A stretch of DNA of 64,000 nucleotides, from positions 4,840,698 to 4,904,697 of the forward strand of contig JAJEKV010000051.1 in the NCBI GenBank assembly GCA_021234155.1, in the 5' to 3' direction. The translations under genes and the position numbers were made by a program. The notes under the pieces are model-generated. The model was not told where the DNA came from. It saw nothing but the letters and a program-made list of their open reading frames with translations, and did no database searches. The stretch comes from Isoetes taiwanensis. Its lineage: Eukaryota; Streptophyta; Lycopodiopsida; Isoetales; Isoetaceae. The number at the start of each line of letters is the position of its first letter. Position 1 is the stretch's first letter. Positions 54,790 through 64,000 of the stretch are shown here, piece after piece.

Positions 54790-55235
54790 GGCTCAAGTAA
54801 AGGTTAAGCAAGGGAAGCTTCGCATCGGCAATTGTAAGAAGCTCGCCCCTAGGTGGGCCGGTCCGTCCAAGATCTTGGAGAAGAGTGGGCTCTCAAGCCT
54901 ACAAGTTGGATCTTTTGGCCCACCTTAAGGTCTTCCATGTGAGTTTATTGAAAAGGCACGATCCTAACCCTGAGGAGGTTTTGGATACTCCAACTTTGTT
55001 GGAAATGACGGAGGATCAAGTTGAAATTGTGCCTGAATTGCTTCTTGATAAGTCATTCAAGAGGACTAGGTGGTCTCAATTCCTCCAGTATTTAGTCAAG
55101 TGGAGGCACTTGCCCGTGGAAGACGCGACATGGGTATTGAAGCAGGATTTGGAGAAGCAATACCCAGAGTTTAGGAAGGAATTTGATGGGCAAGTTGTCT
55201 CCGATTTGATCGACGCCGACTTGCCAGGAGGTTAG
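54790..55235 (+). pseudogene. Chromovirus integrase C-terminus with chromodomain
   Basis: KLDLLAHLKVFHVSLLKRHDP (about 54900-54960) is the typical end of chromovirus integrase. About 45 residues later a chromodomain follows: VPELLLDKSFKRT, QFLQYLVKWRHLPVEDATWV and LEKQYPEF (about 55030-55165), including the W-x(n)-W aromatic pair. Chromodomains steer integration to chromatin with particular histone marks. The piece is open for 116 residues from 54885 to the stop at 55233, the best preserved part of this element. Confidence 0.85.
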
Positions 55236-56122
55236 CTTAGTATGTTTCTTAGTTAGCCTTAAGTTTTGGCTCATGTATTCTAGTTAGTAGAGTGCATGTG
55301 CCAGAATCTTGGTACGTGTGGGCGATGATGGGATACGCCTTTAAGGCATTCTCTAGGCCAACACGCACCAAGAGGTGCGCATGACCATTAGGGTCATGTG
55401 AGTGAGGAATGAGGCATGGTGGGCGATGATGGGACATCGATCGGATGCTTTCTATGTATGCTGATGCGATGCGCCATACACACCGGGTCGTAGGAGGGTC
55501 ATGGTGAAGGTTAAAGTGATCATGCGCCGATGATGGGATCGCGAGACGCTTCCCAGCTTAAAACCCCGGGGCATGATGCATCGGGTGTACTCGACCGGGG
55601 ATCGTAGGTACAAGGTAGCACTTGATCATGGGCGATGATAGGATCATCTTAAATGGTCCTTAAGCTCAAATCCTTATGGGGCCATGATCGAAAGTGCAAG
55701 GTAGTAGGGTAACCTTGAGCTAGTAGTTCGCTCAAGGAGGTAGGTAAGGGGTGGTCCCCTAAACCACAAACTTATTAATTTATATAACGTAATGTGCTAC
55801 TTGTGCAGCCAGTGAAGGGAAGCATGAAGGAGGGGAGCACGTTATACGAGAAGATAGGAGTCATAGATTTTAGACTAACTATGAACTCCTAAATTTGTTG
55901 TAATAATATTATGTGTATACTTTGATAATAATAGTTGTTATAGCTATATAATTTTGTATAACTTATAAATATAGCTTTATAATTACATAATAAGTAAATA
56001 ACGAAAAGTTGATCTTTTCAATAGAGTTAAGTTCATATATTCTTATTGTGTGCTTTTGTAGGATTAGAGTAGGTTCATCACCTTTTAAGAATGCCGGTGA
56101 GGACATTGTCCTGTTGGGAGAA
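55236..56122 (+). repeat. Chromovirus 3' untranslated region with a tandem repeat of about 103 bp
   Basis: A motif GGCGATGATGGGAT or a close variant recurs at about 55321, 55422, 55526 and 55631, giving periods of 101-105 bp. Partly conserved sequence lies between (GGGTCATG, GATCATG). No ORF. The purine tract GTTGGGAGAA abuts the 3' LTR. Confidence 0.6.
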
Positions 56123-57745
56123 TGATCGTTCGGTGAATATACGCCTATAAATACGTATATTCCTGGACGTCACTATACAAGTCTATCTTCATAGCCTTGT
56201 ATACCATAGATTGTGGCATTAGGGGGCATGACTAAGTTATTCATATAACTTAGCCAACCTTAGGTTAAGACCATTTTCCACGTGGCCTTAACCTATTGGG
56301 CACCCGCCACACGATCTTACCCTATTGGAGCCATGTGGCATAACATGTGAACCCTAACCTATAAAGGTCTAAACCCTAACCCTAGGCCTCTTTTCTGGCT
56401 CCAACAGTCTGGGAACCTCAAGGGCCAAACCCGCTTCGAACCGCCTCACCGGGCATAGCGTGGCAGCCCCCAGAGCGTGAGCGCATCAGCAGGAGTGGGA
56501 GCTACCTCGAACACCTTGAAGATCATGGAGACGCCAGGATTGGGAGGGAGTGCTTCTGGAGCTGGTATGTGGAGTAGTGCTCTTAGTAGTCCATCTGGAA
56601 GTTAGCACTCTAGATGGGTTAGTGTTTCGTGATCAGAGTAGAGCCATCCTAGAACTTCAGATTCAACATCTTAAACCCTAATCAAGGAACCCTAACCGTA
56701 AGTTAGATATGTATGATTAGGTTAAGATGTTCTTATGATGATTATCATGTTATGATGCTATGTGATGATGGTTGATCATGTTTGCTCCCTCTTGTATTGG
56801 GAAGGGGGTAGAGACCTAGAGCCATATGTAGTATGCTCCTAGTGTAGATCCCTTAGTTCCTATTATATGCGGCCTGTGCATAGGAACCCCACCGCTATGG
56901 AGGCTATGATGTGACTCAGCACTACACAACGGGCTAGAGGCAATGCGAGGGAGGATCCCCGCCGAGTGGGGCTACGGGATCCCATAGTGGGCTAGGCTTA
57001 TGGTCTGGCCACTTGGTGGGGCGAAAGCATGGGTCCGACACCTCCCGGGGCGATGGTGTCGCCTCGCCTCAAGAGCTGCAAGTGTCGCCTTTGGCTCTTG
57101 TTTTGGGGGTTCACGGGTACCTAATCGCGGTGTCGCCACGATTCTCTAGTCGCCCGAGGAGCCTCTAGACCCCCGGAAGGGGAGATGCAACCCTTCCCGC
57201 CTCAACGGGCCGTGGAGATGCAACCCGAGTAGTCCCGATGGGTGATGCCATGGGATTACGTGATCCCAAGGCTCGAGTCATGCAAAGCCCTGATTGAGCC
57301 CATCCGCAGCATGCAATGTGAGGGGCGGATGGAGTGGTCAACCCTAGCCATTGTCTATAGCCAGCCCTCGGCCATTGTTATGACTCTGTCCGCTTCTATC
57401 TTGAGGCCTAGCCACCGGTCATCCTCCTTATGAGCTCCGAGCCATGGGTAGGGAGCTCTCATGTTTTATGGCATGAGGATTATCTTCTTTTCGCCAGGAT
57501 ATGTGGATGGACTACCCTTCAAGGTAGTATGATGTATTGTTATTGCTAGTTCCGACGCTGTTTATGCTTCACCGTGATAGGAGCCCATAGGGGAAGGGCG
57601 CTAAAAGACACCTTCAGAAGTCCCCTTCCCGACTACTGAGATCCCAGAAAGTGCGGGATAGACGGAGGGGCCCGTGGCGTCGGGGACCGGGATGGGGATT
57701 TCTCATGTGTACGAGTGCGCCGTATATTTAGCAGGGAGCGTCACA
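56123..57745 (+). repeat. Chromovirus 3' LTR (about 1,623 bp)
   Basis: Collinear with 33875-35516, starting TGATCGTTC (the 5' copy starts TGTGACGTTC) and ending GGGAGCGTCACA, then target duplication TTTAC. Differences cluster at 56415-56460 and 56880-57720, many at CTG/CAG sites (for example CCTGGG in the 5' copy against CCCGGG here). Confidence 0.9.
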
Positions 57746-57750
57746 TTTAC

Positions 57751-58620
57751 CAACTACCCTGTGCTCACAATTGGGTGAAGGTTAGATTCAAGATGATAGG
57801 CTTGGAAGAGCTAAAAAGATTTCTTGGGAAGTCAATAGAGATAGGATATCGAAACAATGACATTGACACAAACTGCCAATATTCAAGGAATACTTAAAAG
57901 ATATGGAATGTCAAACTATAAAAGTGTTGAAACTCCACCTGTTCTAGCCCACAAGATCTCAGCAAGCATGTCACTAAGTTCAGAAGAAGATGTAGTAGAA
58001 ATGGTAAATATTCCTTACAAAGAACTCTTGGGATGCTTACTTTATATTGCAAATTGTACTCGACCAGACATTGTATATTTTGTAAGTTTGTTTAGCAGAT
58101 ATCCAAATAACCAATGCAAACAGCGTTGAATTGTTGTAAAATGAATTTTAAGACTCTTGAAAGGAATACAAGGTTATGGAATTAGTTTTATTGATGATCT
58201 AAAGCTAAAAGCCTATTGTGATGCAGACTCGGCTTCAACGTAGATTAAAAAAATCAACATTAGGCTTTATTCTTATGCTATATCATCTGTTGAAGAAGAA
58301 TACGTCGTTGTAACCTTAGCAAGCAAGGAAATAGTTTCAAGACTTCTGAATGAGCTAAAAGTATTTCAAAAAGAGCCTACAGTACTTTTAAGTGACAGTC
58401 TAAGTTGCATAGCCATCACAAAAAATCCTGTACTGCACCAAAGAATAAAGCATATCGAGATTCACATGCATTTTATTAGAGAACTTATTGCAAAGAAGTA
58501 TGTTTCAGTTGAGTGTATTAGCACAGAAGATTAGGCTGTATACATCCTAAGTAAGGCCTTATCTCAGATGAAGTTCTCTAGGTTCAAAATGATGTTAAGA
58601 GTTTAAGACTTTTAGTGTTT
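57751..58620 (+). pseudogene. Copia pol fragment (RT end and RNase H), decayed
   Basis: Copia signatures on the + strand: RFKMIGLEELKRFLGKSIE (about 57785-57840), YKELLGCLLYIANCTRPDI (about 58015-58072), LKAYCDADSAS (about 58203-58235), SVEEEYVVVTLASKEI (RNase H AEYxA box, about 58285-58335), and IKHIEIHMHFIRELIAKK (about 58445-58500). It has multiple stops, no LTRs, and a different wording from the - strand copia element, so it is an old separate fragment. Its 5' side was cut by the chromovirus insertion at 57750. Confidence 0.8.
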
Positions 58621-58771
58621 ACTTTATACAAGGTAAATACACAGACTAGTGCAGGTCTATGACTGATAAAAGACAAAGAAGCATTACCAGAGGTTCAAGA
58701 ACTTGGCATGGAAAAGGAATGTTATTTGAGATCTAAATTAGTGCAAACTGTTGGAGTTGAAGTTTTATGCT

Positions 58772-58850
58772 TGTAACAAGCCCATGGGAGACCGTCCAAG
58801 TGTTCGATCCTTCAGTATGCCCGTGGGGCATTCCCTGCATAATTCCATTG
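58772..58850 (+). repeat. TRIM-like LTR relic
   Basis: TGTAACAAGCCCATGG, then GAGACCG, TTCGATCCTT and GCCCGTGGGGC follow the order of the TRIM LTR described at 10566 and 30227, here in the + orientation (the TRIM copies lie on the - strand). Similarity fades after about 58845 and no second LTR or primer-binding site is seen. Confidence 0.55.
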
Positions 58851-59325
58851 CGTGTCCGGTGGATTCTCGACCATGCGTTGATCTGCAGGAGCGATGCGCT
58901 TTCGACGGCCATGCCACGATTGCTCGGCTTGGTGTTCCACCCAATCCACGAGGGTGGATCCCAAATAAGGGACGCCGGGCGGATACCATGCCCTCGTGAA
59001 AGTCGGGAGAGATCCCTGACGGCGGACACCGCGACGACGAAGATGCTCTGATTGGCGCCGACGATCCGCATCTGTCTGTCCGATTTTACCTGACCTACAA
59101 CGATGCCACGCCGGCCCGTGTTCTAAGCACGGTCAAGCATTTAAGCATCCAATCGACGACCTATTTCCGCTTCGCAGATCCCAGCTGAAGGCCCTCCCGC
59201 TGTGCTCCCAAGAGCGGGAATGCCCCCGGAGAGGAATTTTTTTTTGGGAGGGGAGGGGGTGCTTACACGAGATTCAAAGAAGAAAATTACACCGATGCTC
59301 TCAGGGCTGCCACTAATGGACTGAC
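58851..59325 (+). other. GC-rich segment, possible exon fragment
   Basis: GC-rich compared with its surroundings. One frame (about 58996-59188) reads about 60 residues ending in a stop and includes GADDPHLSVRFYLTYNDATP and TVKHLSIQSTTYFRFADPS, which looks like real protein rather than random translation. I recognise no family. An in-frame stop lies just upstream, so it would need splicing or is a fragment. A G-rich run is at 59248-59262. Confidence 0.3.
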
Positions 59326-60600
59326 GTGAACGGACCCATGGAGAACAGCGAGGGATCCCGACTTCTGATTTTTTTTGCTCCGGAATCTACCATGCCGGGG
59401 TATAATTATCTTGACCCTAATATTACAGGTTTTATGATTTGCAAGGAGAACGGCCGAGTTTTAATGGCCTTAACTTTGCAAGCTAGAAATTCTGTAATGG
59501 GTGAGTCACATGAACTGTTTTTGGCCCCCACCTTATGTCTAATCCACACCTTATTTATTTATTTTTTTAACTGAACCATTGGGTTTTAAACCATTAGATT
59601 GGCAAGTTTAAACAATGAATACGTGTACATGCATAAATACATGTAGACCTCCAACGCAGATCAGCCTCGATGCCAGACGAACCAGGTAATCAATCCCCTG
59701 GAGATCCACTCCAATGTGGAATCGGAATGAATGCGCCACACCAGTTTAAGGTCCAAAATCGCAATACAATAAGAAACAATTCAACATGACCAAGCACACA
59801 AGACTGTGAAATCCCAAACCACAAGGAAGAACAAAATCAGATACAAGGGAATCTGGAAGAAAATTCGAAACTGGTGGAAGAACAAGAAATCAAACAACCA
59901 AGGAAAAGAAACCCTCTCTGAATCCAAAAATCTGTGAAGAAATGGGCGGGGAGTTGAACCCCGGTGAACCTAAACCAGTGTGCACCCACCCCAGGTTTGA
60001 ATATCAAGATGAATCCGGCAGGGAGACGAATCTGAAGCAGGCAGGATTTGAAGCAGGCAGGCAATCAGACAAGCATCTGAACCAAGCATCTGAAGCATCT
60101 CAAGCAGCAGGGTTTGCCGTCAGTCCACCGTATGAACAGAAGTCCGGATATGTCCATCCGCCGCCCTATCCTAGCGGAGATTACTCCATCCGCAGAAGTC
60201 CACCTCAGACACCCTAAATTGGGACCTTGGTCCCAACCAAAAAAAATAATCCTATCAATTAAAAAATCCCCCTAAACCTCCAAAACCGGACTGAAATGAT
60301 CGTTTGCGAACCTTAAGGCCCCCACAGGGAACTATTTTCGCTGCTGAACGCGTCGTCCACGGTGCAACTACTGAGGTCCCAAAATAGCCAGCATGGAATC
60401 AGTTGCGCAAATCAGCCGGGCAAAAATTTATGTTCACATGCACCAATTTGGGAGTGAATAAGCCCGTTCGAATCAATATCAGTCTGTTTGAGTCAGAATT
60501 CTGCTCTAATCAGCAATGATTCATGGGTGTACTGTAATTCGAACCTCGTGGACAGAATTTCGAAAAAATCAATAGTCTTGAATGGAATCCGTAAGGGAAT
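59326..60600. other. Non-coding interval before the copia element; possible LTR
   Basis: No convincing gene. A 59326-59574 open frame has no homology I recognise. A frame at 59942-60217 is Pro/Gln-rich and without a domain. By position, 59600-60600 should contain the 3' LTR of the - strand copia element, but its partner lies beyond the window, so the ends cannot be set. An A-rich run is at about 60239-60247. Confidence 0.4.
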
Positions 60601-60639
60601 TGGAAATCTTTGCTGTTTGCGAGAGGTTTCCTGCTAAAG

Positions 60640-61550
60640 GAAACGTCCATGTTGGGACGAAGAGGGAGCAGTTGAGAAATTCCTTGTTGCTGAGGTCCTT
60701 TTGCATGTAGGCGGTATTAACATTAGGTAAAAACAAGACTGAAGCAACGGAACACAACTGCTTGATTCATAAGTAAAACAGAACTTCAATGTGTTTAGCT
60801 TTGGAGAAATTTGTTGGATTTTTAGCAAGTGACACTGCTGCACTGTTGTCATTGAAGATAACTGTACTTTTGGCTTGAGGTAAGTATATTTCATCAAGAA
60901 GCCTTCTGAGCCAAATGCATTCTTTAGCTGCACTACTGAGCGCCATATATTCAGCTTCACAAGTAGAGGCAGCTGTTGCCTTTTGTTTTCGGCTGCACCA
61001 TGAGATCACTCCCCCTTGCATGAGGAAACAAAAGCCTGTGCGTGATTTGCGTGCTATCGTGTCTCCTGCATAATCAGCGTCAGCAAAGCCTCGAAGGGTG
61101 AGCTTGGAGGTGGGAAGTTTTCTGTAGCAAATGCCAAGGTTGGAGGTAGCATGCAAATATCGGAGAAGGCGTTTGAGTGCGCCAATGCTCAGGTTGAGGG
61201 TTTTCAAGGAATTGGCTGAGAGTGATGGTGGCCTGGGAGATATCGGGTCGGGTGCAAACCATAAAATGCATGAGAGAGCCTACAATGCTCAGGTATGATA
61301 GGCCTCCAAGGTCAGATGGGTCATGAGGTTTGGAGGACAGAGGAGTTGTATGGACGGCAGGAGTGGAGACTTCTTTGCTGTGGTGCAGATCACATGTGGT
61401 AAGGAGGTTTTGAATGGCTTTGTGTTGATGGATAGTAATGGTGTGCAATTGAGAATCAATGTAGACTTGGATGCCAAGGAAATAGTGCAGTGGGCCAAGG
61501 TCGGTCATATGGAAACGTTGGGTGAGAGCAGCTTTGGTATCTTGCATGAG
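60640..61550 (-). pseudogene. Copia RT end and RNase H (- strand)
   Basis: RFHMTDLGPLHYFLGIQVY (about 61515-61460), LSYLSIVGSLMHFMVCTRPD, a frame shift at about 61205, LRGFADADYAGD (RNase H Asp region, about 61095), WCSRKQKATAASTCEAEYMA (about 60990-60945) and FNDNSAAVSLAKNP. After KHIEV (about 60790) the reading is disturbed, but a typical C-terminal tail (QKDLSNKEFLNCSLF, about 60705-60660) can be followed in another frame, ending pol near 60640. Confidence 0.85.
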
Positions 61551-62783
61551 TTTGGAATTGTCACTACCAAGGATCAGATCGTCTACATATAAAACAATGA
61601 TGATGAGAAAATCATAGTACCTCTTTGTGTAAACATTCTAATCAGCCTGGCTCCTCGTGAAGCCGATTTGGGTGAAGAAATCATGAATAGTATGGTACCA
61701 TTGGCGGGATGACTGTTTGAGGTCATATATGGCTCTTCTTAGGCGGTAGACTTTACCTTCTGCACCTGGAGGAATGAAGCATGGGGCCTGTCGCATGTAC
61801 ACTTCCTTGTCCAGTGGTCCATGAAGGAAGGCTGTTTTGACGTCCATCTGCTGCAAGTCAAGTCCCTTTTCTGCTGCAAGTGCCAAAACTGTTCTGACGG
61901 ATGTTAACCTTGCCACAGGGGCAAAAGTTTCATTGTAATCAACACCAGGCACTTGGGAATATCCTTTGGCCACAAGTCTGGCCTTGCTAACTTCGTTGTG
62001 TTCATTATATTTCACTTTGTATACCCATTTACTGTTAACAGCTTTTCTGCCTTTGGGTAGATCAGTGACATCCCAAGTGTGATTGTCTAAGAGAGATTGG
62101 AATTCTTCTGCCATTGCTGCAGTCCAATGCTCTCTGTTTGGGCTTTGCATGGCCATGGTGTAATTGGTTGGTTCGTCTGGAATGATAGAAGTATGGAATG
62201 CAAGAAAACCAGATGTCTTACCTCATTTGGAATTCAGATATTCTTGCATTCTGCTTGTAGTCCTTTTGACTCTGCTCGACCGTCTGGGAGCAGGTTCGCC
62301 ATGGTGGGTAAAGTCATCACCTTCCAGATCACTTTCCTCAGGCTCAGACGGGATGTCTATTTCTGGAGCATCCGCAGCTTCTATGACAGTTGCCCTATCA
62401 TCAACTTCAATATCTGAGTCAGATTCAGCAGAATCAGTGTCATTGTCAATGCTCATGTCAAAAGGTTGAGGCCCCTTGCCCTTGCCAAAATAAAAATGAG
62501 TCTCATCAAACCGTACACTTCTGCGAACAATGACCCGCTTTGAGTGTGGGATATAAAGCATGTATCCTTTCATATTATTATCAGCATATCCGACAAACAT
62601 ACAAAGGATGGCTTTGTTAGACAACTTGTCCTTCGTCATGTGGGCATAAGCGTTGCATCCGAAGACTTTCACATCATCAATAGATGGCTTTCTACCGCTC
62701 CAAATTTCTTCGAGCACTTCTTTAGGGACTGCCTTAGTGGGCACTCTATTGAGCAGGTAACAGGCTGTGTGTACTGACCCCAA
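61551..62783 (-). pseudogene. Copia integrase end and reverse transcriptase (- strand)
   Basis: The frame restarts at 62783 with SVHTACYLLNRVPTKAV and VFGCNAYAHM (integrase end), then an acidic linker, and a stop at 62220-62222. In the same frame the RT continues: WTAAMAEEFQSLLDNHTWDV, KWVYKVKYNEHNEVSKARLVAKG, MDVKTAFLHGPLDKEVYM (about 61840-61790) and LYVDDLILG (about 61580), the catalytic YVDD box. A second stop is at 61635-61637. These would be single point changes from an open pol. Confidence 0.88.
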
Positions 62784-63970
62784 AAGGACGGGTCAATATC
62801 ATTGCCAAACATGAGGGCCCGGGCGCATTCCAGGAGAGTTCTATTTTTTCTTTCAACTACGCCATTTTGCTGATGTTCCCCTGCTACAGATTGTGCATGA
62901 AGAATCCCATGTTCCTTGAGGAACAAATCCATCCTTTTATTAAGGAATTCTCCTCCTTGATCTGTGCGGATCTCTTTGACCTTAAGATCAGTTTGATTTT
63001 CCACAAAAGTCTTCCAATGGACAAAATTTGAAAACACTTCTGACTTGGTTATCTTGGCCCTGCCCCAAACGTCCATGTGCACAAGCTCGAGACATCTCGA
63101 AGCTCGGTGGGCCTGTCCTTTGGGAAACTTCTTCCTGTGCATTTTCCCTAACATGCAGCCCTCACATAATTTCTGAGGTGCTCGTATGTGTGGCAATCCA
63201 TTCAGTAGCTTTTGTCGAGACATTTCCTTCAGCAGAGGAAAGTTAGGATGCCCTAGACGTTCGTGCCAAAGTTGGCTTTGTTCATTTGTGGATGCATTCA
63301 AAGCAGTTACCTTAGACCAGCCTCGTCTATACAAATCACCATCCCTATCTCCCATGCCAAGAAGGTTTTTGTTCCCGTCCTTAATAGTGCATTTGCCATG
63401 ACCAAACTGAATTACCATCCCCGCATCGTCAAGCTTAGAGAGTGATAGCAGATTTGCTTCAAGTTCTGGCACATGAAGTGCGTGATGTAATTCTAAGTCC
63501 CCTGTTGGCAGTTGTAGGCGAATGGTGCCTCCTCCTGCAATATCGAATTTCCCTTTCCCAATCTTGACTTGTCGATTGCCTACTTCATGATATTCTCTGA
63601 AAATGGACTTGTTGGCTGCTGTCGCCCCTGAATCTAAATGCCACATCCCTTGGGATATCTTTGCAATGAAGCACTTTGTCTGATCTGCACAGTTCATACC
63701 TAGCATATCTTGGTTGCAAGTGTCTTTCAACCAATCAATCACAACAAGGATGAGAGGTAGCATTCTCATTACTCCATGCTTGCAGATCCTGCAAAGTAAG
63801 GCGATGAGAAAGCAAACTGTCCTTAAAAGATCTGTTATGTCATTTATTACTTGATTTTCATGTCCATCTTTGATGCATACGTCCGCCAGATACAAAGGAC
63901 TTACTGCTGTCAGATTCATCATCTCTGAGAAGAGCTAGATGACTTATCCTGGGAGGCTTTATGTGCATGC
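62780..63970 (-). pseudogene. Copia protease and integrase (- strand)
   Basis: WHLDSGATAA (about 63645) is the copia protease active site, followed by LHHALHVPELEANLLSLSKL. The pre-integrase zinc region is LWHERLGHPNFPLL, then LCEGCMLGK. The integrase has HMDVWG (first Asp, about 63080), IRTDQGGEF (second Asp, about 62970) and NGVVERKNRT (Glu, about 62850). Between the first and second Asp about 25 residues found in relatives (the segment around FIDDYSR) are missing near 63045, without a frame change. Upstream of 63922 the frame holds a Lys/Ser-rich gag end (KKGKESHAHKASQDKSSS). Confidence 0.85.
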
Positions 63971-64000
63971 GACTCCTTTCCCTTCTTTCTGTTGCCATCT

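Larger units (their letters stand above)
33875..57745 (+). mobile_element. Chromovirus (Ty3/gypsy) with two nested insertions
   Basis: Target duplication TTTAC is at 33870-33874 and 57746-57750. LTRs are at 33875-35516 and about 56123-57745. The primer-binding site TGGTATCAGAGC (35518-35529) fits initiator tRNA-Met. The insertions at 39054-40672 and 42733-53771, each with its own target duplication, account for 12.7 kb; the element itself is about 11.2 kb. Remaining protein traces are a gypsy-type RT, integrase and a chromodomain. The RT thumb and RNase H are missing and no gag can be read, so it is a dead copy. Confidence 0.93.
60640..64000 (-). mobile_element. Ty1/copia element, - strand, truncated by the window
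   Basis: Reading from 64000 downward: the end of gag, protease, integrase, reverse transcriptase, RNase H, in copia order. Only two frame shifts (about 62780 and about 61205) and two in-frame stops (62220-62222 and 61635-61637) interrupt pol, plus one internal deletion in the integrase. This is a fairly young but inactive copy. The gag N-terminus and the 5' LTR lie outside the window. Confidence 0.9.

Noticed and set aside
1..64000. Bacterial or phage defence-type systems, operons, ribosome binding sites
   Set aside because: All coding traces are eukaryotic retroelements. Nothing in gene spacing or motifs suggests a prokaryote.

Overview
The window is eukaryotic repeat DNA, almost certainly from a land plant. 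It holds Ty3/gypsy elements (one chromovirus carrying a chromodomain), Ty1/copia elements, non-LTR retrotransposons (LINEs), a TRIM-type miniature LTR element primed by initiator tRNA-Met, a small terminal-inverted-repeat element and a tRNA-like SINE promoter. I found no intact host gene, no rRNA gene and no complete tRNA gene. Several families look like those of seed-free or gymnosperm plants, but I cannot place the species.

Layout. 1-3925: a decayed LINE on the + strand (endonuclease, reverse transcriptase, C-terminal Cys/His motif). 4040-6415: a related LINE on the - strand. 5559-25002 and 25187-33391: two copies, A and B, of a direct tandem segmental duplication with a unit of about 8.2 kb. 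Each copy carries a piece of the - strand LINE, a gag-like fragment, two LTR relics, a TRIM element and a SINE-like segment. Copy A alone carries an 11.1 kb Ty3/gypsy element (11684-22777) with a 5-bp target duplication. Copy B preserves the empty site and alone carries a 321-bp TIR element.

33875-57745: one chromovirus with LTRs of about 1.6 kb and target duplication TTTAC. Two later insertions sit inside it. One is a 1.6 kb LTR element (39054-40672) with identical 173-bp LTRs and an unrecognised 226-residue ORF. The other is a second copy (42733-53771) of the same gypsy family found in copy A. 57751-64000: a decayed copia fragment (+), a TRIM-like LTR relic, a short GC-rich stretch, and a better preserved copia pol gene on the - strand that runs off the window.

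The most interesting content is in the two gypsy copies, called family A here. Between pol and the 3' LTR each carries about 3.9 kb of extra coding capacity: a small antisense gene with its own TATA box, and a long sense ORF (ORF3) with a globular domain, a Ser/Pro-rich linker and a coiled coil. Differences between the two copies in ORF3 fall mostly at third codon positions, so it was under protein-level selection. A second unusual signal is that disagreements between repeat copies concentrate at CAG/CTG triplets. This looks more like a methylation-linked base-calling artefact than normal decay, and it means many of the frameshifts reported here may not be real.
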